Source: Pollutimonas sp963706785 (GTDB lineage: Bacteria > Pseudomonadota > Gammaproteobacteria > Burkholderiales > Burkholderiaceae_B). Taken from it: a stretch of DNA of 64,000 bases. Position numbers and translations under genes: made by a program. The stretch is from the NCBI GenBank assembly GCA_963706785.1, contig CAVPNJ010000001.1:193062-257061 (forward strand), written 5' to 3'. Shown in pieces: positions 1-8,167 of the stretch. Numbering within the stretch: position 1 is the stretch's first letter; the number at the start of each line of letters is the position of its first letter. The notes beneath the pieces are model-generated. The model had not been told where the DNA came from. It ran no database searches and saw only the letters and a list, made by a program, of their open reading frames with translations.

Positions 1-1
1 C

Positions 2-358
2 TTGTCGAATAAATTCTACGAAGTACAAAAGTATGTAAGCGCAACCAATCACGTTTATGCCGCCAACATCGTCTTAGTCAGCAAACGTTTCTGGGACAAG
101 TTGACGCCCGTCGAGCAAAATTGGATGCATGAGGCCGCCGAAGAAGCCAAAGTCGATCAGCGCAAGCAAAGCCGTGCGGCAGCGTTAAAGGCGGTCGAAC
201 AGCTAAAGGCCAACGGCATGCAGTACAACGATGTGTCAGCAGCAGAACAAGCACGTATGCGGAAAATTGCGCAGCCTATCATGGAGAAGTTCGCCGCTGG
301 GTATGACCCGGCCACCGTAAAACTTTACAACGACGAGCTTGCTCGTATCCGGAAATAA
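2..358 (+). CDS. TRAP transporter substrate-binding protein (DctP family), C-terminal part
   Basis: This is the last 118 codons of a gene that begins before the window. The sequence fits the C-terminal lobe of a DctP-type periplasmic receptor: a segment around residues 13-45 resembling the family's 'YAA..L..S..FWDKL.P..Q..' pattern, then an amphipathic helix rich in Lys, Glu and Ala. Such receptors capture carboxylates in the periplasm and deliver them to a DctQM membrane pair driven by sodium or proton gradients. The stop lies 28 bases before the start of the dehydroquinase gene on the same strand, so co-transcription is likely. That context suggests a hydroaromatic or aromatic acid as ligand, which is an inference. 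The first codon in the window is internal, so no start can be given. Confidence 0.8.
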   Translation: MSNKFYEVQKYVSATNHVYAANIVLVSKRFWDKLTPVEQNWMHEAAEEAKVDQRKQSRAAALKAVEQLKANGMQYNDVSAAEQARMRKIAQPIMEKFAAGYDPATVKLYNDELARIRK

Positions 359-386
359 ACGCAAACGACATACGGCGCAATATCTC

Positions 387-830
387 ATGAAGATCCTAGT
401 ATTGAACGGTCCCAACCTGAATCTGTTTGGGCGTCGAGAACCCCATATTTACGGCACAACCACGCTTGCCCAAATCAACCAACAACTTACCGAGCTGGCG
501 GGGCAGCTTGAAGTTGAACTGGACATGATTCAATCAAATCACGAGGGCGAGCTTATCGACTTTTTACATAAGCATATTGATGACGCCAGCGGCGCTTTGG
601 TCAACCCGGCAGGACTGACGCAGCATGGCGTTCCATTGCACGACGCGATCAAGGCCATGCCATTTCCGACGCTCGAAGTGCATATGTCCAACATTGCAGC
701 TCGTGAGCCATGGCGCAGCCATTCCATCATTTCTCCTGCCGTCCGAGGGACGGTGCAAGGATTGGGGCCTCATTCTTATCTGCTGGCTTTGCGCGGGGTC
801 GTAGCGCTGGCCCGGGAAGTCCAAAGCTGA
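387..830 (+). CDS. aroQ: Type II 3-dehydroquinate dehydratase, probably catabolic paralogue
   Basis: A 147-residue protein, the usual size for AroQ, which interconverts 3-dehydroquinate and 3-dehydroshikimate in the cytoplasm. Family landmarks are the N-terminal LNGPNLNLFG, the catalytic Tyr at 22 (IYG), Arg17, the NHEGELID block at 51-58, Asn73, the EVHMSN block (Glu97, His99) and Arg106/Arg110. The usual GLTH or ALTH substrate loop reads LTQH here, so the position normally held by the active-site His is Gln79 with a His next to it. The ATG at 387 gives the canonical N-terminus; an upstream in-frame start at 339 would add unrelated residues. It follows a TRAP receptor and precedes protocatechuate genes. 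I infer a role in quinate or shikimate breakdown (dehydroquinate to dehydroshikimate to protocatechuate) rather than aromatic amino-acid synthesis. Confidence 0.85.
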   Translation: MKILVLNGPNLNLFGRREPHIYGTTTLAQINQQLTELAGQLEVELDMIQSNHEGELIDFLHKHIDDASGALVNPAGLTQHGVPLHDAIKAMPFPTLEVHMSNIAAREPWRSHSIISPAVRGTVQGLGPHSYLLALRGVVALAREVQS

Positions 831-903
831 AAAAGGACGAACAAGCTTATGTGTGGCTGGATAGAATTATTCAGCTTCGCTGAGTTACTCATCGCTGCGG
901 GCT

Positions 904-1848
904 TCATACTTTCCGCAGCCGATCTCTCTCTAATCCGGCCTCCCGCACACAGTCGATTAATTTAGCGGTCGCCGGATTGGAGCCACCGTCATTACGGCGG
1001 ATAAGACCAATGGGTTCGTCCGTGCCCGCAAAGGGCATCTGCAGCGACACGAGGACGCCTCGAGCTACATCTTCCTCCACAGCACTAGACGGAACAAACC
1101 ACACAGCCTCATTTTGCAGCGCAAGCGCCCTCCCCATAGATACTGAGACCGTTTCAAACCGTACGATATCCGGCTTCAGACCGAACGCCGTGATGACGCT
1201 TTCAGCCGATTGTCGGATAAGGGTGCCAAGCGGAGGAACGACCAGCGGATACGCAGACAGCGCGGCCGGGCTTAGCCGTTCTTCCCGGGTAAGCGGATGG
1301 TTAGCGCATGCAACAACGGCGAGAGGTTCCCGGTACAAGTGCTCGAAACTCAAGTCCATCATCGCTTCGGGCTCGGCGAGTCTGCCCACGACAAAATCCG
1401 CCTCCCCTGACTTGAGCTGCTCTAAAAGTTCTCTATTCGCGCCCGTTAGTATTCGGAAGGATGTCGCGGGCGATGTCTCGCGAAACGCATTCATTGCTAC
1501 GGGCAGCAGTACTGCGGCGACCGTTGGCAATATGCCTATGGTCACCTTTGCGGGAAAGCCTGTGCGACGCTGTCGTAACACAGTGACGCCTTCTCTGAGC
1601 GTCCCCAGACAAGTTTGCGCATAAGGCGCAAAGACAAGACCTTCTTCGGTCAGCGCTGCGCCATGTCGCCCCCGCTCAAATAGCCGGAATCCGACGATGG
1701 ACTCAAGTTCGCTAAGTGTCTTTGAAACCGCGGGTTGAGTGATAGAGAGCGAGTCTGCGGCTCGCTGGACGCTCCCGCTTTGTGACACGGCCAAAAAACA
1801 CTGTAAATGCCGTAATTTAAGTCGGCCAGGGGCAAATAGATATTGCAT
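904..1848 (-). CDS. pcaQ: LysR-type transcriptional regulator of the pca genes (PcaQ-like)
   Basis: A LysR-family activator of about 314 residues. The N-terminal winged helix-turn-helix begins LKLRHLQCFLAV and contains ITQPAVSKTLSELE; the rest is a periplasmic-binding-protein-like effector domain. The start at 1848 (MQYLFAPGRLKLRHLQ) matches the short leader seen in PcaQ proteins; a longer frame reaches 1917 but adds unrelated residues. It is divergent from pcaH with about 100 bases between the starts, the standard LysR arrangement. In this family the effector is usually beta-carboxy-cis,cis-muconate or the lactone. The symbol rests on that synteny and on the RLKLRHLQCFL type of N-terminus, so another aromatic-responsive LysR is possible. 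Confidence 0.8.
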   Translation of the reverse strand: MQYLFAPGRLKLRHLQCFLAVSQSGSVQRAADSLSITQPAVSKTLSELESIVGFRLFERGRHGAALTEEGLVFAPYAQTCLGTLREGVTVLRQRRTGFPAKVTIGILPTVAAVLLPVAMNAFRETSPATSFRILTGANRELLEQLKSGEADFVVGRLAEPEAMMDLSFEHLYREPLAVVACANHPLTREERLSPAALSAYPLVVPPLGTLIRQSAESVITAFGLKPDIVRFETVSVSMGRALALQNEAVWFVPSSAVEEDVARGVLVSLQMPFAGTDEPIGLIRRNDGGSNPATAKLIDCVREAGLERDRLRKV

Positions 1849-1886
1849 AATTTTTAGATATAGAAGTAGGCACAAAACGTCATTTT

Positions 1887-1901
1887 GCATAACCATTATG
1901 C
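1887..1901. promoter_or_regulatory. Perfect inverted repeat GCATAA-N3-TTATGC, candidate LysR operator
   Basis: The pcaQ-pcaH intergenic region holds the dyad GCATAACCATTATGC, with 6-bp arms and a 3-base spacer. It contains ATAACC, which I recall as one half of the described PcaQ box; the matching second half is not evident. A further GCATAA half-site lies at 1845-1850, overlapping the regulator's start. Position between divergent genes and symmetry suggest the operator; binding is not shown by sequence alone. Confidence 0.45.
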
Positions 1902-1947
1902 CTCTATATAGTTCCAACTCTAATATCCCGTTTCGAGGACGAAAAAA

Positions 1948-2658
1948 ATGAGTCAGGAGAGCAACATAATTCTAAGTCCGCGTGACTGGGACGCACATCC
2001 TCCCTATAAATATCCGGACTACCGGTCCTCAGTATCGCGAAGCCCAAACCTGCCTCTCATTCCACTGCACGAGTCGCTCAAGAATCGGCACGTTCCCGTG
2101 TATGGCGCCGAAGCACTGGGTGCGCTAGATAACGACTTGACCCGTAATGCGGCCAAGAATGGCAGCCCGATAGGCGAACGCATTATTGTCACCGGACGCG
2201 TACTCGACGACAACGGCAGGCCCTTGCGCAATACACTGGTGGAGATATGGCAGGCCAACGCCGCCGGACGGTACGTACATAAACTCGATCAGCACGACGC
2301 CCCGCTCGATCCGAATTTTTTGGGCGCAGGTCGCTGCCTTACCGACAACGAAGGACGTTATCGTTTTCTGACTATCAAGCCCGGTGCTTACCCTTGGGGC
2401 AATCACGCCAACGCGTGGCGGCCGAACCATATCCACTTTTCGTTATTTGGCGAGTACTTTGGATCGCGGCTCGTTACCCAAATGTACTTCCCTGGCGATC
2501 CTTTACTTTCCTACGATCCTATCTACCAGGGTACGCCTGCCCATACCCGCGAACTACTGGTTTCACGCTTCGCGCTCGGTGCGACCGAAGAAGGTTTCGC
2601 ATTGGGCTACGAATTCGACATCGTTCTGCGTGGTCCAAAACAAACTCCAACGGAATAA
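1948..2658 (+). CDS. pcaH: Protocatechuate 3,4-dioxygenase beta subunit
   Basis: A 236-residue intradiol dioxygenase subunit that, with PcaG, cleaves protocatechuate between its hydroxyls to give 3-carboxy-cis,cis-muconate. It carries the ferric-iron ligands in the expected places: Tyr109 (GRY), Tyr148 (YPW), His161 and His163 (NHIHFS). The N-terminal PcaH_N region (about 1-50, including PPYKYPDYRSS) and the downstream beta-sandwich are both complete. Its ATG lies after the divergent regulatory region, and its stop is one base before the pcaG start codon, as expected for translationally coupled subunits. Expression is probably driven by the divergent LysR regulator. Confidence 0.97.
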   Translation: MSQESNIILSPRDWDAHPPYKYPDYRSSVSRSPNLPLIPLHESLKNRHVPVYGAEALGALDNDLTRNAAKNGSPIGERIIVTGRVLDDNGRPLRNTLVEIWQANAAGRYVHKLDQHDAPLDPNFLGAGRCLTDNEGRYRFLTIKPGAYPWGNHANAWRPNHIHFSLFGEYFGSRLVTQMYFPGDPLLSYDPIYQGTPAHTRELLVSRFALGATEEGFALGYEFDIVLRGPKQTPTE

Positions 2659-2659
2659 C

Positions 2660-3250
2660 ATGAGCCTACTCAGACAGACACCTTCTCAAACCGTGGGCCC
2701 CTTTTTCGCCTACGGATTATGTCCGCAGCAGTACGACTATGAACTAACCAGCCTGTTCACACCGGCGGCGGCCGCCTTCAACGCAGCAGGCGAACACATC
2801 ACTATTATCGGCAATGTGTACGATGGCAGCGGACAGGCCGTCGGGGACGCCCTGATCGAAACGCTGCAGGCTAATGCTGATGGCCACTACCCTCGGTCGG
2901 TGCAAGAGGTGAAGGAAGCGGGCTTTACAGGGTTTGCACGCGTGGGCACCGGCACGGACTCCCAACTCAGATTCATCATCGACACGATCAAGCCGGGCTG
3001 CATCGATGCGGCATCAGCGCCCCATATCGACATCATCGTAATGATGCGGGGCATGCTTTTACACGCGTACACCCGGTTATATTTCGACGACGAGCAGGCG
3101 TTGAATACTACTGACCCCGTTCTAACGACAGTACCTGTTGCGCGGCGTCAGACCCTAATTGCACGTCGCATTGAGGCCATTTCAAAGCCGACCTATCGTT
3201 TTGACATCCATCTGCAGGGTCCGTACGAAACTGTATTCTTTGACCTTTAA
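2660..3250 (+). CDS. pcaG: Protocatechuate 3,4-dioxygenase alpha subunit
   Basis: A 196-residue partner of PcaH. The N-terminus has the alpha-subunit motif SQTVGPFFAYGL (about 9-20), and the core has the HIDIIVMMRG / YTRLYFDDE region; the iron-binding Tyr/His set is absent, as normal for alpha subunits. The ATG at 2660 starts one base after the pcaH stop, so the pair is co-translated. An open frame extends upstream to 2384 inside pcaH, but that extension is a shadow of pcaH and not homologous. Confidence 0.96.
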   Translation: MSLLRQTPSQTVGPFFAYGLCPQQYDYELTSLFTPAAAAFNAAGEHITIIGNVYDGSGQAVGDALIETLQANADGHYPRSVQEVKEAGFTGFARVGTGTDSQLRFIIDTIKPGCIDAASAPHIDIIVMMRGMLLHAYTRLYFDDEQALNTTDPVLTTVPVARRQTLIARRIEAISKPTYRFDIHLQGPYETVFFDL

Positions 3251-3291
3251 CATGCGACAGAACTCGATACAACACAACGCCGGGACTCGAC

Positions 3292-4659
3292 ATGGCTAAC
3301 CCACCCGGCGAATTACAACGCATGACAGCCCTAATCCAGAGCACCCAAAGCATGAACGGTGTCTGGTCAACTGGGGGCACGCTGCAGGCGATGCTCGATG
3401 TAGAAGCCGCCCTCGCCCGAAGCTGCGCGACACACGGTGTAATTCCCCAAGAAGCTGTCCAGTATATTGAGGCCGCCTGTCGAAACGAAGGCTTCGATGT
3501 GCACTGCATACAGGCCGGCGCGGCGCTCGGGGGCAATATCGCCATTCCGGTAGTTAAGCAGTTGACCGCAATTGTGAAGTTAGCGAACCCCGACGCGGCG
3601 AAGTATGTGCACTGGGGCGCGACTAGCCAGGACGTCATCGACACCGGAACCGTGCTTCAGTTGCGATCGGCACTGAACTTACTCCTGCTTGATCTAAGAC
3701 GGCTTTGCAAGGCCCTTGCCGAGCAAGCGCTGCGTTATCGCGACACACCAATGGCGGGCCGCACCTGGTTACAACAGGCCCTGCCGATCACACAGGGCCT
3801 AAAGTTCGCTCAGTGTCTGGACGCACTGATGCGGCATTCCGAACGCCTCGAAGCGCTCCGACCGCGGGTTGAAGTGCTCCAGTTCGGCGGCGCGGCCGGT
3901 ACGCTCGCGAGCCTGGGCGACAAAGCGCCGGCCGTAGCGTCAACCCTTGCCAACATCCTGGAACTCAACCTGCCAGACGTACCCTGGCATACCCAGCGCG
4001 ATCGGGTCGCGGAAATTGCCGCCTGGTTTGGCATCCTGATCGGATCGCTCGGCAAAATGGCGCGCGACATCTCCCTGCAGATGCAAACCGAAGTCGGAGA
4101 ACTGACAGAGCCATTGGCGCCTGGCCAGGGAGGCTCTTCGACCATGCCCCATAAGCGAAATCCGGTGAAATGCGCTGCAATACTGGCAGCGTCGATGCGT
4201 GCGCCCCACCTTGTCTCTACCATCCTGAGCGGCATGGTGCAAGAACACGAACGGGCCTTGGGGGGGTGGCAAAGCGAATGGGATGCCTTACCCGAGCTGG
4301 CCCGACTCGCTGGCGGCGCCCTCTGCAACATGGCCGACATCGTTTCGGGCATTGAAGTAAATGAACGGCACCTACGGGAAAACCTAGACAAAACACACGG
4401 GCTCATTTTGGGCGAGGCAATCATGCTGGCCCTAGGCGACAAGATCGGGCGGCTCGAGGCACACGGTCTCGTAGAGCAGGCATCGCGGGACGCCGTCGAG
4501 TCCGGGCGCACGCTGCGTCAGGTGCTTTCTAATGACAAGCGTGTCACGGATCATCTCCCCACGGACAGAATTGCTATGCTTCTGGAACCACAAAGCTACC
4601 TGGGACAATGCGGATCCTACGTCGATGCCGTGCTAGCCAGATGGACCTCAACTCAGTAA
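3292..4659 (+). CDS. pcaB: 3-carboxy-cis,cis-muconate cycloisomerase
   Basis: A 455-residue member of the fumarase/aspartase superfamily that lactonises 3-carboxy-cis,cis-muconate to 4-carboxymuconolactone. Signatures are HWGATSQDVIDT (107-118) and the superfamily signature GSSTMPHKRNPV (281-292) that carries the mobile catalytic loop. It starts 41 bases after pcaG and is followed by pcaC. No strong ribosome-binding site is seen before the ATG at 3292; an alternative ATG at 3322 would remove ten residues that are poorly conserved in this family, so the start is uncertain. Confidence 0.95.
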   Translation: MANPPGELQRMTALIQSTQSMNGVWSTGGTLQAMLDVEAALARSCATHGVIPQEAVQYIEAACRNEGFDVHCIQAGAALGGNIAIPVVKQLTAIVKLANPDAAKYVHWGATSQDVIDTGTVLQLRSALNLLLLDLRRLCKALAEQALRYRDTPMAGRTWLQQALPITQGLKFAQCLDALMRHSERLEALRPRVEVLQFGGAAGTLASLGDKAPAVASTLANILELNLPDVPWHTQRDRVAEIAAWFGILIGSLGKMARDISLQMQTEVGELTEPLAPGQGGSSTMPHKRNPVKCAAILAASMRAPHLVSTILSGMVQEHERALGGWQSEWDALPELARLAGGALCNMADIVSGIEVNERHLRENLDKTHGLILGEAIMLALGDKIGRLEAHGLVEQASRDAVESGRTLRQVLSNDKRVTDHLPTDRIAMLLEPQSYLGQCGSYVDAVLARWTSTQ

Positions 4660-4716
4660 CTCGATAAGTATAAATACGCTCGCCGCTTCGAAGCGGCGGC
4701 AATTCGGAGACTCAAT

Positions 4717-5115
4717 ATGAATGAAAAAGACCGTTACGAACAAGGCCTGTCCGTCAGGCGTGAAGTGTTGGGTACAAAACACGTCGACAAGTCGCTGAAT
4801 AACCGTACGCCGTTGACCACAGATTTCCAGGACCTTATTACTCGTTATGCCTGGGGAGAAATCTGGACGCGCCCCGGCCTTGCACGTAAGACACGCAGCC
4901 AAATTACGATCGCCATGATGGTGGCGCTGAACCGCAATGAAGAGCTTGCACTACATTTGCGCGCGGCTAAAAACTGCGGAGTGTCTGAAGAGGAAGTGAA
5001 AGAAGTGCTGCTGCAAACCGCGATTTATTGCGGTGTGCCTGCGGCGAATTCCGCCTATCACCTTGCGCAAATGATTTTCGCCGAAACAGCGAACTCACAG
5101 GAACCGGGGGCATAG
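4717..5115 (+). CDS. pcaC: 4-carboxymuconolactone decarboxylase
   Basis: A 132-residue single-domain CMD/AhpD-fold protein that decarboxylates 4-carboxymuconolactone to the enol-lactone. Visible family features are the GEIWTRPGL.RKTRS.ITIAMM stretch (47-68), His80 with LRAAKNCGVSEEEV, and the LLQTAIYCGVPAAN helix (98-111). It stands 57 bases after pcaB and ends the cluster. It is not fused to the hydrolase PcaD, unlike the PcaCD (PcaL) fusion of some bacteria. No gene for enol-lactone hydrolase is found in the window, so the pathway's next step must be encoded elsewhere. Confidence 0.95.
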   Translation: MNEKDRYEQGLSVRREVLGTKHVDKSLNNRTPLTTDFQDLITRYAWGEIWTRPGLARKTRSQITIAMMVALNRNEELALHLRAAKNCGVSEEEVKEVLLQTAIYCGVPAANSAYHLAQMIFAETANSQEPGA

Positions 5116-5142
5116 CTCTGCGATCCCAGTACGGCACAAGCG

Positions 5143-5160
5143 GCCCCAGAACCGTGGGGC
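5143..5160 (+). terminator. Hairpin after pcaC, possible terminator
   Basis: GCCCCA and TGGGGC form a 6-bp stem around a 6-base loop, 27 bases after the pcaC stop. No T-run follows, so it may only stabilise the 3' end of the pca transcript. The rest of 5116-5348 shows no convincing gene or site. Confidence 0.35.
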
Positions 5161-5348
5161 TTCGCCAACTTAGGTGTTACGACCCCACGCCCATCCCTCG
5201 CTCAGAGATTTTTCCTTGACTCTTACTTTTGCGTCCCCAACAGCTTCTGTAACTATTTCTTCGTCGAGTAGGTGAATTGCCATTGAAGTGCGCCCGCAGC
5301 AATTGCCTGGAAACCCACATGGATAAGGTTCAGTTAGTTTTCCAGACG

Positions 5349-5378
5349 CAAAAATAGACGCTCTAAGGCGTCTATTAA
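5349..5378 (-). terminator. Rho-independent terminator of tRNA-Arg
   Basis: A 9-bp perfect stem (AATAGACGC / GCGTCTATT) with a 6-base loop lies directly downstream of the tRNA on the minus strand and is followed by a T-run on that strand (A-run at 5351-5354 on plus). Confidence 0.85.
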
Positions 5379-5386
5379 CAGGTCGG

Positions 5387-5461
5387 TGGCGTCTCCAGCA
5401 GGAATCGAACCTGCAATCTTCCCTTAGGAGGGGAAAGTTATATCCATTTAACTATGGAGAC
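5387..5461 (-). tRNA. tRNA-Arg (anticodon CCT)
   Basis: On the minus strand the 7-bp acceptor stem GTCTCCA/TGGAGAC encloses a D arm, an anticodon stem TTCCC/GGGAA with loop CTCCTAA (anticodon CCT, reading AGG), and a T arm with GGTTCGATTCC. The discriminator is G, and CCA is encoded at 5387-5389. It reads the rare arginine codon AGG. Genes for this isoacceptor often serve as integration sites, but no integrase or duplicated 3' end is visible nearby. Confidence 0.95.
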
Positions 5462-5498
5462 GTAAATCGGAAGCGGGATTATAAGACACTACGCTGGT

Positions 5499-5524
5499 AA
5501 AAAAACCGGGACACTGGCCCCGGT
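5499..5524 (-). terminator. Terminator of the first Bug receptor gene
   Basis: ACCGGG (5505-5510) pairs with CCCGGT (5519-5524) across an 8-base loop; on the minus strand it is followed by a run of seven Ts. It lies about 20 bases beyond the receptor's stop. Confidence 0.8.
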
Positions 5525-5544
5525 CTTTCTGGCGGTCACTTTAC

Positions 5545-6531
5545 CTATTCGAGTTTGATTTTGCCTTTGGCGACGACGTCTTTAGCCCAATCGTATTGCT
5601 CCTTGATTTCCTTGCCGAATTCTTCGGGTGTATTGCCGGAAGGAGCCGCACCTTGCTTTTCAAGCGCTTCAATTATTTTTGGATCTTTCAATGCGATCAC
5701 CGCGGCATCGCGCAATTTCTTGACAATTTCAGGTGACGTGCCCTTGGGCGCGAGCAAGCCATACCATGCGGGCTGGTTGAGCTGCGGATAGCCTACCTCC
5801 GCCAGAGTAGGTACGTCTTTCAGCGCCGGCAGTCGCTGTGGCCAGGCCACTGCCAAAGCGCGTAGATTACCTGATTGAATCTGCGCCATGGAGGATGGGA
5901 GATTATCGAACATGATGGCGATCTGGCCGCCGACTGCGTCCGTTACCGCTGGGCCCGCCCCCTTATAGGGGATATGGACAGCATCTGTTTGGGTCGCGAG
6001 CTTGAAGGCCTCGCCAAACAGATGAAGCACCGAGCATGTACCCGAACTTCCATGTGAATACTTGCCCGGATTTTCTTTAAGAACCTTTACAAATTCTTTA
6101 AAATCCTTCGCAGGAAACTTGGGATTTACTTCAATGACGTTGGGCACGTTAGCGAAGTTCGTGACTGGCACGAAGTCGTTTACCGCATCGTAAGGAAGAT
6201 CGGTAGGACGGCATGCTGGAAGCACCGCAAGAGTCGATACCGTCGCAATGGATAATGTGTAGCCATCAGGCTTGGCCCGCGCAGCTTCGGCCGCACCAAT
6301 CGCACCTCCAGCGCCACCTTTGTTTTCGACGACAAATGTCTGGCCGAGCTCTTGTCCCATGCGCTGCGTGACGATGCGCGCAACGATGTCTGTTGACCCG
6401 CCGGGCGCAAATGGCACGATGACGCGAATCGGTTGTTCGGGATAGGCAGCGTGTGCTGCGCCTGCACCAAATACTGATGCGACACCCGTCACCAGGGCAA
6501 GAGTGGCGAATTTACTGCGGAATGGAACCAT
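5545..6531 (-). CDS. Bug-type periplasmic solute receptor (tripartite tricarboxylate transporter family)
   Basis: A 328-residue TctC/Bug-family protein. It has a signal peptide (about 1-28, ending GAAHA), the opening YPEQPIRVIVPFAPGGSTDIVAR and the GGQIAIMFDNLPSS and ALKDVPTLAEVG blocks of the family. These receptors bind carboxylated or small aromatic ligands in the periplasm. No TctA or TctB membrane gene is nearby, so this is an orphan receptor as is common in Bordetella relatives; the ligand cannot be told from sequence. It ends in its own terminator and is flanked by tRNA-Arg, so it is probably monocistronic. The ATG at 6531 gives a normal signal peptide. Confidence 0.92.
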   Translation of the reverse strand: MVPFRSKFATLALVTGVASVFGAGAAHAAYPEQPIRVIVPFAPGGSTDIVARIVTQRMGQELGQTFVVENKGGAGGAIGAAEAARAKPDGYTLSIATVSTLAVLPACRPTDLPYDAVNDFVPVTNFANVPNVIEVNPKFPAKDFKEFVKVLKENPGKYSHGSSGTCSVLHLFGEAFKLATQTDAVHIPYKGAGPAVTDAVGGQIAIMFDNLPSSMAQIQSGNLRALAVAWPQRLPALKDVPTLAEVGYPQLNQPAWYGLLAPKGTSPEIVKKLRDAAVIALKDPKIIEALEKQGAAPSGNTPEEFGKEIKEQYDWAKDVVAKGKIKLE

Positions 6532-6728
6532 GTGAAGTCTCTCTCTTTCGATATTATTTATTAAAGCGGCTTTATTTTATGTCAAGCCGCCTAACTGCGC
6601 TTGCAGAATAACAGGAATCATGAAATTACCGGCTAGATTCAACGCACAAGACTACACCGCCTCCCCTGCAACACTTCGTAGACTATGGCCTAAAATAGCA
6701 ACCCGGTTCACCCTTCTATAGTTGCCTC

Positions 6729-7628
6729 ATGTCTGTAATCCAGCTGGTCCTACCCGATTTTTTACTTATTGCCCTGGGTTGGCTGTTACTACATAAATTG
6801 ACATTTTCGGCTGAGTTCTTCAGGGGCGCTGAACGGCTGGTGTATTTTGTGCTCTTCCCCGCGCTTCTGTTTCATTCGATTACAAAGACACCGCTAAGCC
6901 TATCAACGACTTATATCTTGCTTGTAGCCACGGTGCTACTTATGGGGTTCGGTGTCGCCATGTCTTGGCTAGCTGTCCCGATCCTTCGGCCCGATCCAAA
7001 GGCGCACGCCTCGGTTGCACAATGCGCCTATCGCTTCAATACCTACATAGGTTTATCGCTGGCAGGTGGACTAGGAGGTTCGGCAGGATTGGCCATTATG
7101 GCTGTGATCGTGGGCTTTGCAGTTCCTCTGGCAAATATGGCCGCCGTGCATGCCTTGGCCCGCCAAAACGGAGACCGGGTGTTCAAAGAAATCCTTAAGA
7201 ATCCGTTTATTATTGCGACGGCGCTGGCGCTGGCATTCAACATTTTCGCGCTGCCCGTTCCCGATGTCGTCCAAGTCACGCTTGGCCGTCTCGGCGCTTG
7301 TGCGCTTGCGGTCGGCCTATTGTGCGTCGGGGCGACTCTCTCCCTTCATGGTGGAAAAGGCGCCGGCAAACTAATGTCATGGATGTTGGCGGCGCGCTTG
7401 CTCATCATGCCGATGGCGGCCATATTGATTGGCTGGGCATTGGATTTGAGCACGGTCGAACGCCAAATGTTGTTGCTTTTTAGCGCCTTGCCTACTGCGT
7501 CTTCTGCCCATGTCCTTGCTGCAAGGATGGGGGGTAGTGGACCTCTGGTGGCGGTGACCATGTCGAGCGGCACCGTCATTTCGGCATTGACCATACCGGT
7601 GTGGCTCATGATAGGCGCATACCTCTAG
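6729..7628 (+). CDS. AEC family (auxin efflux carrier-like) transporter
   Basis: A 299-residue hydrophobic protein with about nine to ten predicted membrane helices, the size and layout of AEC permeases. Recognisable features are the N-terminal VLPDFLLIALGWLL helix, the R-NTYIGLSLAGGLGG segment (about 102-117), and the C-terminal SALPTASSAHVLAARMGG stretch typical of these carriers (malate/malonate permease MdcF and relatives). It probably exports or imports a carboxylate in the inner membrane; direction and substrate are unknown. The 200-base gap on its left holds divergent promoters for this gene and the Bug receptor. tsaE may overlap its 3' end. Confidence 0.88.
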   Translation: MSVIQLVLPDFLLIALGWLLLHKLTFSAEFFRGAERLVYFVLFPALLFHSITKTPLSLSTTYILLVATVLLMGFGVAMSWLAVPILRPDPKAHASVAQCAYRFNTYIGLSLAGGLGGSAGLAIMAVIVGFAVPLANMAAVHALARQNGDRVFKEILKNPFIIATALALAFNIFALPVPDVVQVTLGRLGACALAVGLLCVGATLSLHGGKGAGKLMSWMLAARLLIMPMAAILIGWALDLSTVERQMLLLFSALPTASSAHVLAARMGGSGPLVAVTMSSGTVISALTIPVWLMIGAYL

Positions 7629-8167
7629 CAACACTCATAAACCCAGATAGGCTGATTTTGACTACAAGACGACTATATTTGCCCGATGAAGCGGCGACGA
7701 TCGAACTGGCTAGCCGACTGGCCCCAATGTTATGCGGCGTCCATCCCGCTATCGGCCAAGGGCAACGTGGCGGGCGCATTCATCTGCGTGGCGACCTGGG
7801 TGCTGGCAAAACCAGCTTCGCGCGTGCCCTTTTACGGGCGTCCGGGATTACCGGAAAAATAAAAAGTCCGAGCTATGCACTAATAGAAAGCTATAATCTT
7901 TCTAACTTAGACTTCTATCACCTTGATTTTTATAGATTTAGCGATTCCAGAGAATGGGCTGACGCAGGTTTTCGCGATATACTCGATGAAAACGCGGTAG
8001 TTTTGATCGAGTGGCCTGAACAAGCCGGGGCACTATTACCGCCTCCAGACCTCGACATTTATCTCGAATATGCAGACCACGGGCGGCACGCCAGCTTAAC
8101 TGCCCATAGCAACAAAGGAATATTATGGCTGACGACTCTTGCTCTTCCTCTTCAGGAATCTCCCTGA
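7601..8167 (+). CDS. tsaE: tRNA threonylcarbamoyladenosine biosynthesis ATPase TsaE
   Basis: TsaE is the ATPase that cycles the TsaB-TsaD complex making t6A37 in ANN-decoding tRNAs. The Walker A motif GDLGAGKT (64-71 from the ATG), SPSYAL (89-94), YHLDFYRF (106-113) and LIEWPE (135-140) are all in place. The start is unresolved: the ATG at 7601 overlaps the upstream permease by 28 bases and adds about 19 non-conserved residues, whereas a TTG at 7658 gives a leader (TTRRLYLPDEAAT) of normal family length. The 3' end overlaps amiC by 43 bases. tsaE-amiC-mutL is a widespread proteobacterial neighbourhood, here with dedA inserted before mutL. Confidence 0.93.
   Translation: MAHDRRIPLATLINPDRLILTTRRLYLPDEAATIELASRLAPMLCGVHPAIGQGQRGGRIHLRGDLGAGKTSFARALLRASGITGKIKSPSYALIESYNLSNLDFYHLDFYRFSDSREWADAGFRDILDENAVVLIEWPEQAGALLPPPDLDIYLEYADHGRHASLTAHSNKGILWLTTLALPLQESP

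Noticed and set aside
5387..5461. tRNA-Arg as the attachment site of an integrated island
   Set aside because: No integrase, no repeated tRNA 3' end, and the neighbours look like native chromosomal genes.
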